From Pseudarthrobacter sulfonivorans (GTDB lineage Bacteria > Actinomycetota > Actinomycetes > Actinomycetales > Micrococcaceae): a stretch of 64,000 bases of DNA. This document shows, in pieces, positions 1 to 7,235 of the stretch; position 1 is the first letter of the stretch; each line of letters starts with the position of its first letter. The stretch spans positions 3,038,001 through 3,102,000 of the forward strand of contig NZ_CP013747.1 in assembly GCF_001484605.1 (NCBI RefSeq), written 5' to 3'. The position numbers and the translations under genes are program-made. The notes beneath the pieces are model-generated. The model made no database searches and was not told the DNA's origin. It saw nothing but the letters and a program-made list of their open reading frames with translations.

Positions 1-332
1 CCGCCCTGCACGATCGCCACCATCGTGGAGACGCCGGCGAACGAGACGCCCTGTACCAGCGGCAGTTGCGATCCGAAGAACGGGATTCCCACGGTCTGCA
101 GGATGGTCGCGAGGCCGCCGACAAACAGGCAGGCCGCGATGAGCAGGCCGATGTCCGTGGCGGACATGCCGGCCGCGGCTCCAATGATGAGCGGCGGGGC
201 GATGATGCCGCCATACATGGTCAAAACGTGCTGGAAGCCGTACGCGAACGTGCTTCCGATGGAGAGGCGCTTGTCCTCGGGGCGGGCCGCGGAACTAGTC
301 GACGCGGGCCGGGAATTCTTCTTGCTGTTCAT
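1..332 (-). CDS. NCS2 family urate/xanthine permease, N-terminal part
   Basis: This reads leftward off the window edge, so only the first 110 residues are present. The start is an ATG at 332 preceded by a GAAAG-type ribosome binding site. An upstream ATG at 352 is followed by a stop after seven codons. After a charged N-terminus, the protein shows the family segment FAYGFQHVLTMYGG, then IIAPPLIIGAA and a second hydrophobic stretch, which is the usual first membrane segment of uracil/xanthine/urate:cation symporters of the NCS2 (UraA/PbuX/PucJ) family. It lies directly downstream of uricase on the same strand, so urate or xanthine uptake is the likely role. The substrate is inferred from context only. 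Confidence 0.85.
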   Translation of the reverse strand, partial: MNSKKNSRPASTSSAARPEDKRLSIGSTFAYGFQHVLTMYGGIIAPPLIIGAAAGMSATDIGLLIAACLFVGGLATILQTVGIPFFGSQLPLVQGVSFAGVSTMVAIVQG

Positions 333-409
333 GGCAGACTTTCTTGGTTCATGGCAGACGCCTTCGTCTGGCTAACAATGTCTGGCTATGGATCTAGGGA
401 ATGTTGGTG

Positions 410-493
410 CCCGGCCCCGGAGTTTTTGGGCAGATATAGCGGGTTTAAGGGTTCCTGAAGTCGCTTTAAGTGGACAAAAACTCCGAGGCCGGG
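410..493. repeat. Inverted repeat between uricase and permease
   Basis: Two 19-base arms, at 410-428 and 475-493, are inverted copies with one mismatch; each contains the core CGGAGTTTTTG or its complement. The spacer is 46 bases. It sits just after the uricase stop codon and may act as a terminator or processing site between uricase and the permease gene. The long loop makes a classic terminator uncertain. Confidence 0.5.
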
Positions 494-510
494 GCGGGGT
501 GGCGGGTGGG

Positions 511-1425
511 TCAGCAGAAGCCGGCGATGCCGTTCCAGGCGGCGGGGGCCGTGCCTGAGTTTTCGCGCTGGACCGTGGCCTCGATCAGGCCGTAGGGGCG
601 GTCCGCGGCGAAGAAGACCTCGTTGGGGTTGTCGAGCCCGAACGGGCTGAGGTCAACGAGGAAGTGGTGCTTGTTGGGCATCGAGAACTTGATCTCGTCC
701 ACTTCGCCATGTGCTTCCAGGACCTTCTTGCCCATGTCGAACAGGGTCTGCTGCAGGGCGTGGGAGTAGTTCTCCGTGAAGCCCTCGAGCAGCAGGGCCT
801 TGATGTCCTCGTAGCTCTTGTTGAAGTCCGTGGCCGTGTGGTCCAGGCCTGTGCTGTAGCGCCAGCGGGCGGAAACATCCGTGGCCAGGATGCGGTCCGT
901 GGTCTCGGGCAGGGTGGTGTACTTGTCTCGCGGGTAGCCCACAAAGCCGGACTGGGTGGTCTTCAGGACGGTCAGGTCCTTGAGCCCGGAGATCAGGTGC
1001 GTGGTGTTGCCGTCCCGGACCACGACGGCGGTACGGACTTCCTGCCCGTTCCGGACAAAGCTGTGGTCGTGTTCGGAGCCGTGCGACTGGATGCGGTCCC
1101 AGGTGTAGGACTCGGCTTCCCAGCGGCCGCCCGTAACCCAGTCGAAGCCTGACGTGAAGTGCTCGCTGAGGCGAAGAAGGAAGGCTTCGGGGGAGCCAAC
1201 GCCCGCCCTGGCGAAGGCGTAGATGGTGTTCTTCTGGGTGTCCGTGGCGACGACGTGGGCGTTGTCGCCCTGGAGGTGCGCAGCCTCGAAATCACCACGC
1301 AGCTGCGAGGTGACGTTCAGGTCTTCGATCTGGTGGCGGTCGGTGTCGCGGGTGACTTTGACGACGCGGACTTCTGCCTTGCCGTACTGGTTGTCGCCGA
1401 GGACGATTTTGTTGCTCATGGTCAT
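511..1425 (-). CDS. uox: Urate oxidase (uricase)
   Basis: Cofactor-independent uricase of 304 residues, oxidising urate to 5-hydroxyisourate, the usual cytosolic tetramer of two T-fold domains per subunit. Family hallmarks are the N-terminal MSNKIVLGDNQYGKAEVRVV segment with the conserved Lys, the VATDTQKNTIYAFA stretch carrying the catalytic Thr of the Lys-Thr pair, and HDHSFVRNG with the active-site His region. The ATG at 1425 is preferred because an AGAAG ribosome site lies seven bases upstream; the ATG at 1419 two codons later is an alternative. The length matches Arthrobacter uricases. The products of uraH and uraD near 22,000 act next in the pathway. A long structured leader lies upstream. 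Confidence 0.95.
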   Translation of the reverse strand: MTMSNKIVLGDNQYGKAEVRVVKVTRDTDRHQIEDLNVTSQLRGDFEAAHLQGDNAHVVATDTQKNTIYAFARAGVGSPEAFLLRLSEHFTSGFDWVTGGRWEAESYTWDRIQSHGSEHDHSFVRNGQEVRTAVVVRDGNTTHLISGLKDLTVLKTTQSGFVGYPRDKYTTLPETTDRILATDVSARWRYSTGLDHTATDFNKSYEDIKALLLEGFTENYSHALQQTLFDMGKKVLEAHGEVDEIKFSMPNKHHFLVDLSPFGLDNPNEVFFAADRPYGLIEATVQRENSGTAPAAWNGIAGFC

Positions 1426-1514
1426 ATCCCAACTTCTACGAGGTGGAACCTTCAAGGTCCACCAACGAAATTAAGCGCGTATTTCCAACGCGTTTCTGGT
1501 GGAGCCGACCCAAC

Positions 1515-1546
1515 AAAAAAGAGCCGGCATCCATTGATGCCAGCTC
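1515..1546 (-). terminator. Rho-independent terminator, minus strand, ahead of uricase
   Basis: An 11-bp stem (GAGCTGGCATC pairing with GATGCCGGCTC, one mismatch) with a four-base loop is followed on the minus strand by six T residues at 1520-1515. There is no T-run on the plus strand, so it acts leftward, inside the region leading to uricase. Confidence 0.7.
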
Positions 1547-1690
1547 ATTACGACCCTGCCTGCTGCTCCCAGGTTACGTGACCTGCGCCACGAAGTGAAA
1601 AAAGCGTAGCCCACTCTTGCCAGTGGTGTCATCACTTCCCGGGAATTGTTATGTACTTTCCGATTGTGACCGCCCGGGGGTGCATCTCTG
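1515..1690 (-). ncRNA. Structured leader or small RNA upstream of uricase
   Basis: On the minus strand, between the small gene at 1797 and uricase, several helices can be drawn. An outer 7-bp pairing joins 1632-1638 with 1592-1598 and encloses a hairpin (1622-1626 with 1611-1615). Next comes a 5-bp hairpin with a six-base loop (1581-1585 with 1570-1574), and then a strong GC-rich hairpin at 1521-1546 followed by six U residues. This is the layout of either a terminated small RNA or a transcription-attenuating leader for uricase, whose start is 90 bases further on. I do not recognise a known riboswitch class in it. The 5' end is approximate. Confidence 0.45.
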
Positions 1691-1701
1691 CGGCCGAGGT
1701 C

Positions 1702-1767
1702 TTGACGCCGATCCCAGACCCTCATAGAATTTCCACATAACAATAAAAGATTTCCGAAGTACGGAAA
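1702..1767 (+). promoter_or_regulatory. Promoter and operator for the 57-aa gene
   Basis: A TTGACG -35 at 1702-1707 and a TAGAAT -10 at 1725-1730 are separated by 17 bases, which is optimal. Just downstream is a perfect palindrome, TTTCCG-N5-CGGAAA, at 1751-1767, and a TTTCCACAT half-site at 1730-1738. The palindrome resembles others near purine genes in this window, so a shared repressor is possible. The same sites could also act on the divergent uricase transcript. Confidence 0.55.
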
Positions 1768-1796
1768 AGCTAAGCAGCAAGAACGAGGAGGAACAG

Positions 1797-1970
1797 ATGG
1801 ACTCGAAGGATAAGAACAACGTCGTGGATTTCCCGGCCCCCGGCCAGGAGCTGTACCTGCCGTTCGGCGCCACGGATCCCGACTTCTACATTCCGGCCGA
1901 CTGTGACCGTGCAGGCGGGTTCTCCCGCTGGATGCGCGCGCTCCCGGTATTCGGCCGGCAGCGTCCCTAA
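1797..1970 (+). CDS. Small hypothetical protein, 57 aa
   Basis: I do not recognise this protein. It begins MDSKDKNNVVDFPAPGQELY, is acidic in the first half and basic at the C-terminus (FSRWMRALPVFGRQRP), and has no membrane segment. Support for it being real comes from a strong GAGGAGGA ribosome site seven bases before the ATG, a good promoter upstream, GC-rich third codon positions, and a terminator about 100 bases downstream. It is transcribed divergently from uricase and shares its regulatory region. A regulatory or accessory role in purine metabolism is only a guess. Confidence 0.6.
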   Translation: MDSKDKNNVVDFPAPGQELYLPFGATDPDFYIPADCDRAGGFSRWMRALPVFGRQRP

Positions 1971-2070
1971 GAGCTCCATCCCCAGCAGCCCCCTCTGCTC
2001 GCAAGCTCGGACAGGGAACCCTGCGGCTGTGGGCCCTGTTCAGGCCGGACTCTGCGCAACAGAGCCAACG

Positions 2071-2105
2071 GGCGGGTGGCACCTGGGGAGGTGCCGCCCG
2101 CTTTT
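2071..2105 (+). terminator. Rho-independent terminator after the 57-aa gene
   Basis: A GC-rich hairpin of about 13 bp (arms 2072-2084 and 2089-2101, one G-T pair) with a short GGGG loop is followed by TTTT. Confidence 0.7.
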
Positions 2106-2145
2106 GCGTGCCTAGCCGTTCACGAGCCTCCGCACCTCCGCCGAT

Positions 2146-2203
2146 TCGATGGTTCCCTGCGCACACGATGGTTCGAACCGTCGTGTGCGCAGGGAACCGT
2201 CGA
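2146..2203. repeat. 58-bp palindromic element, copy 1
   Basis: A near-perfect palindrome centred on TTCGAA, with arms starting TCGATGGTTCCCTGCGCAC. A second version of the same element lies at 3028-3091, on the other side of the broken AbiEi-like gene. It has no protein and no T-run. It looks like a REP-type or miniature mobile element. Confidence 0.7.
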
Positions 2204-2271
2204 TCCGGCGTTATCCACATAGGACGAACTCCGGCTGTCGTCGGCTAGTGGTGCCGTCCGAGGCTTGACCC

Positions 2272-3019
2272 ATGACGAACAACGCGCAGTTGACGATGCC
2301 GCCGGCTGGCATGCTGCCCACCGGAATGGACCTGTGGCGCACCGGCGAGCTGCAGGAATCCGGGGTCAATGCCCGCAAAGTCGCGGCCTTGGTGCGGACC
2401 GGCGACTTGGTCCGGCTCCTTCGCGTACTTCCCATGGCCGCGACGTAGTTGCCACACCAGGTCGCTGCAGACAGCGGACATTGTCTTCGTGGACGGCATG
2501 CCCTGCACCTCACTGGAGCGCACCGTGGTGGATTGCTGCCTCATGCTGACCTACAGGCAGGCCTTGGTGCTCATGGATCATGCCCTCAGGATGGGCGCTG
2601 ACCTGGAGAAAATCCGTCGGATGAGTGCTTCGTTGGCGGGACGCAACGGCGTACGGACCTTGCGACGAGCCACTGAGAACGCCGACGCGCGGTCGGAGTC
2701 ACCGGGCGAGACGTTGACCCGTGAGTTGATTCACCGGCTCTGCATTGAACCGCCCGAGCTGCAGGTGGTCGCCTGGTCGCCGGAAGGCCAGTACCGGCTG
2801 GACTTTGCTTGGCGGGAGAAGAAGGTGGCACTGGAATTCGACGGCAGGGTGAAGTACTTCGACTACGAGCCCACCGATGAGGTCATCTACAAGGAGCGGC
2901 ACCGTGAAAAGGCGCTGACCGAGGAGGGGTGGACGTTCATCCGGATCAAGTGGCAAGACCTGTTCCAGGAACACGAGTTCAAGATGCGCGTCCTGCGGGC
3001 CCTCCGAAATGCAGGTTAG
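2272..3019 (+). pseudogene. Broken AbiEi-like antitoxin / DUF559-type protein
   Basis: The N-terminal part begins at an ATG at 2272 and reads through a winged-helix-like region (GVNARKVAALVRTGDLVRLL), then stops at 2446-2448. The rest continues in another frame from about 2470 (TADIVFVDGMPCTSLERTVV) to a stop at 3019, ending in a DUF559/Vsr-like segment (VALEFDGRVKY, then EEGWTFIRIKWQDLF). Intact relatives, common in Arthrobacter, have about 60 more residues between these parts, so an internal deletion with frameshift is inferred. The two flanking palindromes may have been involved. The C-terminal part alone could still be expressed, but no good ribosome site is seen for it. Confidence 0.75.
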
Positions 3020-3027
3020 CCAAGGCC

Positions 3028-3091
3028 GTTTCGATGGTTCCCTGCGCGCTCGATGGTTCGAACCATCGTCTGCGCAGGGAACCATCGAAAC
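3028..3091. repeat. 64-bp palindromic element, copy 2
   Basis: Same family as the element at 2146-2203: arms read GTTTCGATGGTTCCCTGCGC and the centre is TTCGAA. It lies immediately after the AbiEi-like pseudogene and before the 3' end of the 8-oxoguanine deaminase gene. Confidence 0.7.
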
Positions 3092-3144
3092 GGGTGGGGT
3101 GGGAGGCGGCGGAGCGGGCAGGCCGGCGAGCCGAGGCGGAGTGC

Positions 3145-4521
3145 CTAGCCGTTCACGAGCTTCCGCGCCGCAGCCGAGTGTTCCGCGATGAGCCCGGCGA
3201 CGTCCAAGCCCGGAATCTGCCCGTCCACCACGCGCCACTCTCCGCCCACCATCACCCGGTCCGCACGGTCCGCCCCGCACAGCAACAACGCCGCCACCGG
3301 ATCGTGGCTGCCGGAGAAGCGCAGGTCGTCGAGGCGGAAGAGTGCCAGGTCGGCCTGCATCCCCGGCGCCAGTTGACCAATATCGGAGCGCCCCAGCACG
3401 GCTGCCGAGCCCCGCGTCGCCCAGCCGAGAGCGCGCTCCACCGGCACGTCCGCGCCGTAGCGCAACCGCTGCAGATAGAGCGCCTGCCGGGCCTCAAGGA
3501 TCATGTTGGAGGCATCGTTCGACGCCGATCCGTCCACTCCCAGCCCCACAGGGACCCCGGCTGCCTCGAGTTCCAGCACGCGTGCCGTGCCTGACGCGAG
3601 CCGCATGTTCGACGTCGGGCAGTGCGCGACGGCGGTGCCCGCGGCTCCCAGCCGGGCGATCTCGTCGTCGTTGAAGTGGATGCCGTGGCCCAGCCAGGTG
3701 CGGTTGCCCAGCCAGCCGACGCTGTCCAGGTAGTCCACGGTCCGCAGGCCGAACATCGACTGGCAGAAGTCTTCCTCGTCGATGGTTTCGGCGAGGTGAG
3801 TGTGTAGCCGGACATCCAGCCGCTCTGCCATCAAGGCGCTTTCGGCCATGATCTCCTTGGTCACCGAGAACGGCGAACACGGGGCCAGGGCAATCTGGAT
3901 GACAGCGCCGTCGCCGCGCTGGTGGTACTCGCGGATGAGGCGCTCGCTGTCCGCCAGAATGATCTCCGGCCGCTGCACCGTGGACTGCGGCGGCAGGCCG
4001 CCGTCGTCCGTTCCCAAAGTCATGGAGCCGCGCGTGAGGGTTGCCCGCATGCCTAGGTCGCGTACGACGCCGACCTCCACGTCGATCGCGTCCTCGAGTC
4101 CCGCGGGGAACAGGTAGTGGTGGTCGGCTGCCGTGGTGCAGCCGGAGAGCAGCAGCTCGGCCAGGGCCACTTTGACCGCGAGTTCGAGGCTGTCCGGAGT
4201 CAGGCGTGCCCAGACCGGGTAGAGGTTCTGCAGCCACGGGAACAGTGGGGCGTTGGCCACGGGCCCCCAGGCCCGCGTGAGCGTTTGGTAGAAGTGGTGG
4301 TGCGTGTTGATCAGGCCCGGCAGGAGGACGTGCGCGGAAGCATCGAAGACGGCGGAACAGGGAGCGGACGGCTGCCCGCCGGCCGGAACCAGCTCGGCGA
4401 TGATGCCGCCGCTGACCACGATGCCGCCACCGGCGTCGAGCCCGTTGGCGGTGAAAGCGGCGAGCGGGTTCTTGATCCAGAGCCTGGACGGGGACGGGGA
4501 CGGGGTTTGCGGGTGGGCCAT
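3145..4521 (-). CDS. 8-oxoguanine deaminase-type amidohydrolase
   Basis: This is a 458-residue metal-dependent amidohydrolase of the AtzB/TrzN-like group. The metal-binding motif is INTHHHFYQTLTRAW near residue 70, followed by HTHLAETIDEE, HGIHFNDDEIARLG and the late GVDGSASNDASNM aspartate motif. That combination is typical of 8-oxoguanine deaminases, which convert 8-oxoguanine to urate. The ATG at 4521 is chosen because the sequence upstream is not conserved and a GGAGCC ribosome site is close by. It lies next to the uricase and guanine deaminase genes, consistent with feeding urate into the pathway. Guanine or isoguanine could be alternative substrates. Confidence 0.8.
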   Translation of the reverse strand: MAHPQTPSPSPSRLWIKNPLAAFTANGLDAGGGIVVSGGIIAELVPAGGQPSAPCSAVFDASAHVLLPGLINTHHHFYQTLTRAWGPVANAPLFPWLQNLYPVWARLTPDSLELAVKVALAELLLSGCTTAADHHYLFPAGLEDAIDVEVGVVRDLGMRATLTRGSMTLGTDDGGLPPQSTVQRPEIILADSERLIREYHQRGDGAVIQIALAPCSPFSVTKEIMAESALMAERLDVRLHTHLAETIDEEDFCQSMFGLRTVDYLDSVGWLGNRTWLGHGIHFNDDEIARLGAAGTAVAHCPTSNMRLASGTARVLELEAAGVPVGLGVDGSASNDASNMILEARQALYLQRLRYGADVPVERALGWATRGSAAVLGRSDIGQLAPGMQADLALFRLDDLRFSGSHDPVAALLLCGADRADRVMVGGEWRVVDGQIPGLDVAGLIAEHSAAARKLVNG

Positions 4522-4674
4522 GGATGGCTCCTTGTCTGGTCGGCAACAAATGCGTTCCAGCTCAGTTAGGCCCTGTCTGCTGATCCAGGATCCCGGCCTC
4601 CCTAGGGACGGCCGGTGGGATTTCAGCGTAGGACGCACGCGGAAGCGCGTCAATGTGACCCGTCCGAAACCTGA

Positions 4675-4707
4675 ATTTCACATCACGAAATTAAGTTTCC
4701 AGAAACT
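4675..4707. promoter_or_regulatory. Two palindromic operators upstream of guaD
   Basis: ATTTCACATCACGAAAT at 4675-4691 is an inverted repeat with 5-bp arms, and AGTTTCCAGAAACT at 4694-4707 is a perfect palindrome. A related sequence, ACGAAATTAAG, also occurs upstream of uricase near 1470. The first site resembles the TTTYCRCA-type sites upstream of the NCS1 permease and dctA. An IclR/AllR-like repressor is a reasonable guess. Confidence 0.5.
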
Positions 4708-4739
4708 ATGGCGCTGATCACAGGTTCGGTGCTAATCTC

Positions 4740-4887
4740 GATCTTGCCAAAGGCGGGCACCCGGACTCCGGGAAGCTATCTACCAGGCGAACCTTCAAAA
4801 GCACATGCTGAAGCCTGGTAGCCGTATCACTGGCGCGTCCCCGTCTCAGGGTTACTGGGCTTCCTTGCCACTAAGGAAGTCGCAAAA
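4740..4887 (+). ncRNA. Structured 5' leader of guaD
   Basis: Between the operators and the guaD start lie about 150 bases with clear helices: a CCCGG/CCGGG hairpin at 4760-4772 and a perfect 9-bp stem, CTACCAGGC at 4780-4788 with GCCTGGTAG at 4813-4821, whose interior pairs further (TTCA with TGAA). No uridine run is visible, so control would be at translation if this is a regulatory RNA. I could not match it to the guanine, xanthine (NMT1), guanidine or ZTP riboswitch consensus. Confidence 0.35.
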
Positions 4888-5382
4888 ATGAGTACAACCG
4901 TCACGGCCGAACATTTTCTGGCCGCATCCATAAAACTGGCAACAGCCAACGTCCTGAACAGCGGCGGCCCGTTCGGCGCCGTCGTTGTCACCGCGGATGG
5001 CCACGCCTTCGAAGGCGTCAACCGGGTCACCGCCACGAACGACCCCACGGCCCACGCCGAGGTCACCGCCATCCGCAATGCCTGCCGCGAACTCGGCACG
5101 TTCGATCTCAGCGGAGCCACCCTCTTCACCAGCTGCGAGCCCTGCCCCATGTGCCTGGCCTCGGCCCTGTGGGCACGGATCGGCAACGTGGTCTTCGCCG
5201 CTGACCGGCACGACGCAGCCTCCGTGGGCTTCGACGACGCGGTCTTCTACGAGTACTTCGAGAACGAGGACCGGGATGCACTGATGCCGGTCGCCAAGCT
5301 GGAACTGGGCGACCCCCAGGCTCCCGCCATCCTGGAACCGTTCAACACCTGGAACACGCTCGATTCCAGGATTGACTACTAG
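4888..5382 (+). CDS. guaD: Guanine deaminase (CDA-fold)
   Basis: A 164-residue cytosolic zinc deaminase converting guanine to xanthine and ammonia. It has the cytidine deaminase-fold zinc motifs HAE (in DPTAHAEVTAIR, near residue 53) and PCxxC (in TSCEPCPMCLASA). The sequence follows Bacillus subtilis GuaD closely along its whole length, including GGPFGAVVV near the start, the GFDD element and the C-terminal tyrosine. The stop is followed within a few bases by the purine permease gene, so the two probably form one transcript. Adenine or other nucleobase deamination is less likely because of this close match. Confidence 0.9.
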   Translation: MSTTVTAEHFLAASIKLATANVLNSGGPFGAVVVTADGHAFEGVNRVTATNDPTAHAEVTAIRNACRELGTFDLSGATLFTSCEPCPMCLASALWARIGNVVFAADRHDAASVGFDDAVFYEYFENEDRDALMPVAKLELGDPQAPAILEPFNTWNTLDSRIDY

Positions 5383-5388
5383 GATCCG

Positions 5389-6924
5389 GTGGCTGACATG
5401 ACAATCCTGGACCCCGCAGAAATGCGAACCGCAGCTGAAAAGCAGGCTGCGCCCGAAGGCGCAGAGCACACGGCGGCACCCCGGCCCCCGGCGTCGAAAT
5501 CCTTCCTGGATAGTTTCTTCCAGATCACCAAGCGTGGCTCCACGCTGGCCCGCGAATTCCGCGGCGGCATCGTCACGTTCTTCACGATGGCCTACATCGT
5601 GATCCTCAACCCGCTGATCCTGGGCGGTTTCTCGGCCGAGAACGCCCCCACGGACGTCGCCGGCGGCTGGCTCTCGGCGGCGCAGGTGGGGGCAGTTACC
5701 GGGCTCACCGCCGGCGTTATGACCATCGTGTTCGGCCTCGTCGCCAACCTGCCGTTCGGGCTCGCAGCGGGCCTGGGCATCAACTCGTTCCTGGCAGTGG
5801 CCGTCATCCAGGACGTGACCTGGCCCGAAGCCATGGGTCTGGTGGTCATCAACGGTTTCCTGATTGTCCTCTTCGGCGCCACGGGTGCCCGGACGGCGAT
5901 CTTCAAGGCAGTCCCCAAGGAACTCAAGGCTGCCATCACCGTCGGCATTGGCCTGTTTATCGCCTTCATCGGCTTTGTGGATTCCGGCTTCGTCCGCCCC
6001 ACCAAAGGCGGCCCGCCGGTCCAGCTCGGCAACGACGGCTCCATCACCTCCATCCCCACCCTCGTCTTCATCGTCGGCCTGCTGGTCATGGGAATCCTCG
6101 TGGCCCGCAAGATCCAGGGCGGTCTCCTGATCGGAATCGTCGCCACCACAGCCCTCGCCGCCGTCGTCGAGGCCACCATGCATATCGGTCCCGGCAGCGC
6201 CGACAACCCCGGCGGCTGGCACCTCAACGTGCCCGTGCTCGCCGGCCAGCTGGTCTCCGCCCCGGACTTCAGCCTGGTGGGCCAGTTCGATCTCTTCGGC
6301 TCGTTCTCAAGGATCGGCGGCCTCGCGGCCACCATGCTGGTGTTCACCCTGGTGTTCACCAACTTCTTCGACGCCATGGGCACCATGACCGGACTCGCCA
6401 AGAGCGCCGGAGTGGCGCACAAGGACGGCACGTTCCCCAGGCTGAAGTCGGCCTTCATCGTCGAAGGCATGGGCGCAGTGGTGGGCGGCGGAACGTCCGG
6501 CTCGTCCAACACCGTCTACATCGATTCCGCGGCCGGCATCGGCGAAGGTGCCCGCACCGGCCTGGCCTCCGTGGTCACCGGCGTGCTGTTCCTGGGCTCG
6601 ATGTTCTTTACGCCGCTGACCTCGGTGGTGCCGCTCGAAGTGGCGGCAGCCGCCCTGGTGGTGGTGGGCGCCATGATGATGGCACAGATCCGCGAGATCA
6701 AGTTCAGCAAGTTCTCGATCGCACTGCCGGCCTTCCTGACCATCATCACCATGCCGCTGACCTACTCGATCGCCAACGGCATCGGCGTCGGATTCATCTC
6801 CTTCGCGGTCATCAGCGCGGCGTCCGGCCGGGCCAGGAAAGTCCATCCGCTCATGTGGGTGGTCACCGCGGGCTTCATCATCTACTTCGCCCGCGGGCCG
6901 ATCAACGCCCTGCTGGGCGCGTAG
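5389..6924 (+). CDS. Guanine/hypoxanthine permease, PbuG/AzgA type
   Basis: A 511-residue integral membrane purine:proton symporter of the NCS2 COG2252 group. After a soluble N-terminus of about 40 residues come the family landmarks GGIVTFFTMAYIVILNP, then NLPFGLAAGLGINSFLA and VGGGTSGSSNTVYIDSAAGI, and about a dozen hydrophobic helices. The GTG at 5389 is chosen because AGGA lies four bases upstream; an ATG three codons later is possible. It starts six bases after guaD, so uptake of guanine or hypoxanthine would feed GuaD and xanthine dehydrogenase directly. Confidence 0.9.
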   Translation: MADMTILDPAEMRTAAEKQAAPEGAEHTAAPRPPASKSFLDSFFQITKRGSTLAREFRGGIVTFFTMAYIVILNPLILGGFSAENAPTDVAGGWLSAAQVGAVTGLTAGVMTIVFGLVANLPFGLAAGLGINSFLAVAVIQDVTWPEAMGLVVINGFLIVLFGATGARTAIFKAVPKELKAAITVGIGLFIAFIGFVDSGFVRPTKGGPPVQLGNDGSITSIPTLVFIVGLLVMGILVARKIQGGLLIGIVATTALAAVVEATMHIGPGSADNPGGWHLNVPVLAGQLVSAPDFSLVGQFDLFGSFSRIGGLAATMLVFTLVFTNFFDAMGTMTGLAKSAGVAHKDGTFPRLKSAFIVEGMGAVVGGGTSGSSNTVYIDSAAGIGEGARTGLASVVTGVLFLGSMFFTPLTSVVPLEVAAAALVVVGAMMMAQIREIKFSKFSIALPAFLTIITMPLTYSIANGIGVGFISFAVISAASGRARKVHPLMWVVTAGFIIYFARGPINALLGA

Positions 6925-7065
6925 GCCCCCGGCGTAACCGCCCATTCGGGCGCCTTAGACGGCGGTCCATCCGCACCCACCGCATCGAGTAGGCGTCCGT
7001 CGCCGTGGTCCGCAGCACGGGAACCCACGACGGCGGGCGGCGGTGGAGTGCGGCTGCGCCGTCAC

Positions 7066-7101
7066 GGACCGGGGCGGGATTAGAGGCCCCGCCCCCGGTC
7101 C
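7066..7101. terminator. GC-rich hairpin after the permease gene
   Basis: Arms of about 13 bases (7066-7078 and 7088-7101, one bulge) form a strong hairpin with no following T-run. It lies in the 300-base gap between the permease and xdhC and may be a weak terminator or RNA-stability element. Nothing else is recognised in this gap before the xdhC leader. Confidence 0.4.
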
Positions 7102-7151
7102 CATCAAACAACTCCCCTGACTTTCCCTCTACACCAGCAAGGAATGAGATT

Positions 7152-7235
7152 ATGAGGCAAGACCGCGCACTGTTCCGGACAGGCTTCCCGTCCGGAACCT
7201 CAGTGGTAAAGGACGTGTTGCCATGCTGGACCTAA
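7152..7235 (+). CDS. Possible 28-aa leader peptide of xdhC
   Basis: A short frame starts at ATG 7152 with AAGGAATGAG upstream and reads MRQDRALFRTGFPSGTSVVK before stopping at 7235, inside the first codons of xdhC in another frame. Its middle contains a perfect 9-bp inverted repeat (GTTCCGGAC at 7172-7180 and GTCCGGAAC at 7190-7198). This could be a regulatory upstream frame coupled to xdhC translation, or the repeat may simply be an operator. The peptide itself is not recognised. Confidence 0.3.
   Translation: MRQDRALFRTGFPSGTSVVKDVLPCWT

Noticed and set aside
1515..1690. Signal recognition particle RNA on the minus strand
   Set aside because: A GGAGCAGCAGG stretch resembled the SRP RNA apical loop, but the GGAA tetraloop and asymmetric internal loop are missing.
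1471..2220. Long minus-strand open frame over the uricase leader
   Set aside because: Its composition is low-complexity Arg/Pro/Ser with no family motif, it has no ribosome site, and it runs through the terminator, the 57-aa gene and a palindrome. It is a frame kept open by high GC content.
4740..4887. Known guanine/xanthine riboswitch upstream of guaD
   Set aside because: The conserved core of the purine riboswitch and other known purine-related classes could not be matched by eye, so only an unassigned structured leader is reported.
4852..6222. 456-codon minus-strand frame over guaD and the purine permease
   Set aside because: It is Gly/Asp/Glu/His-rich, without motifs, and lies antisense to two well-supported genes.
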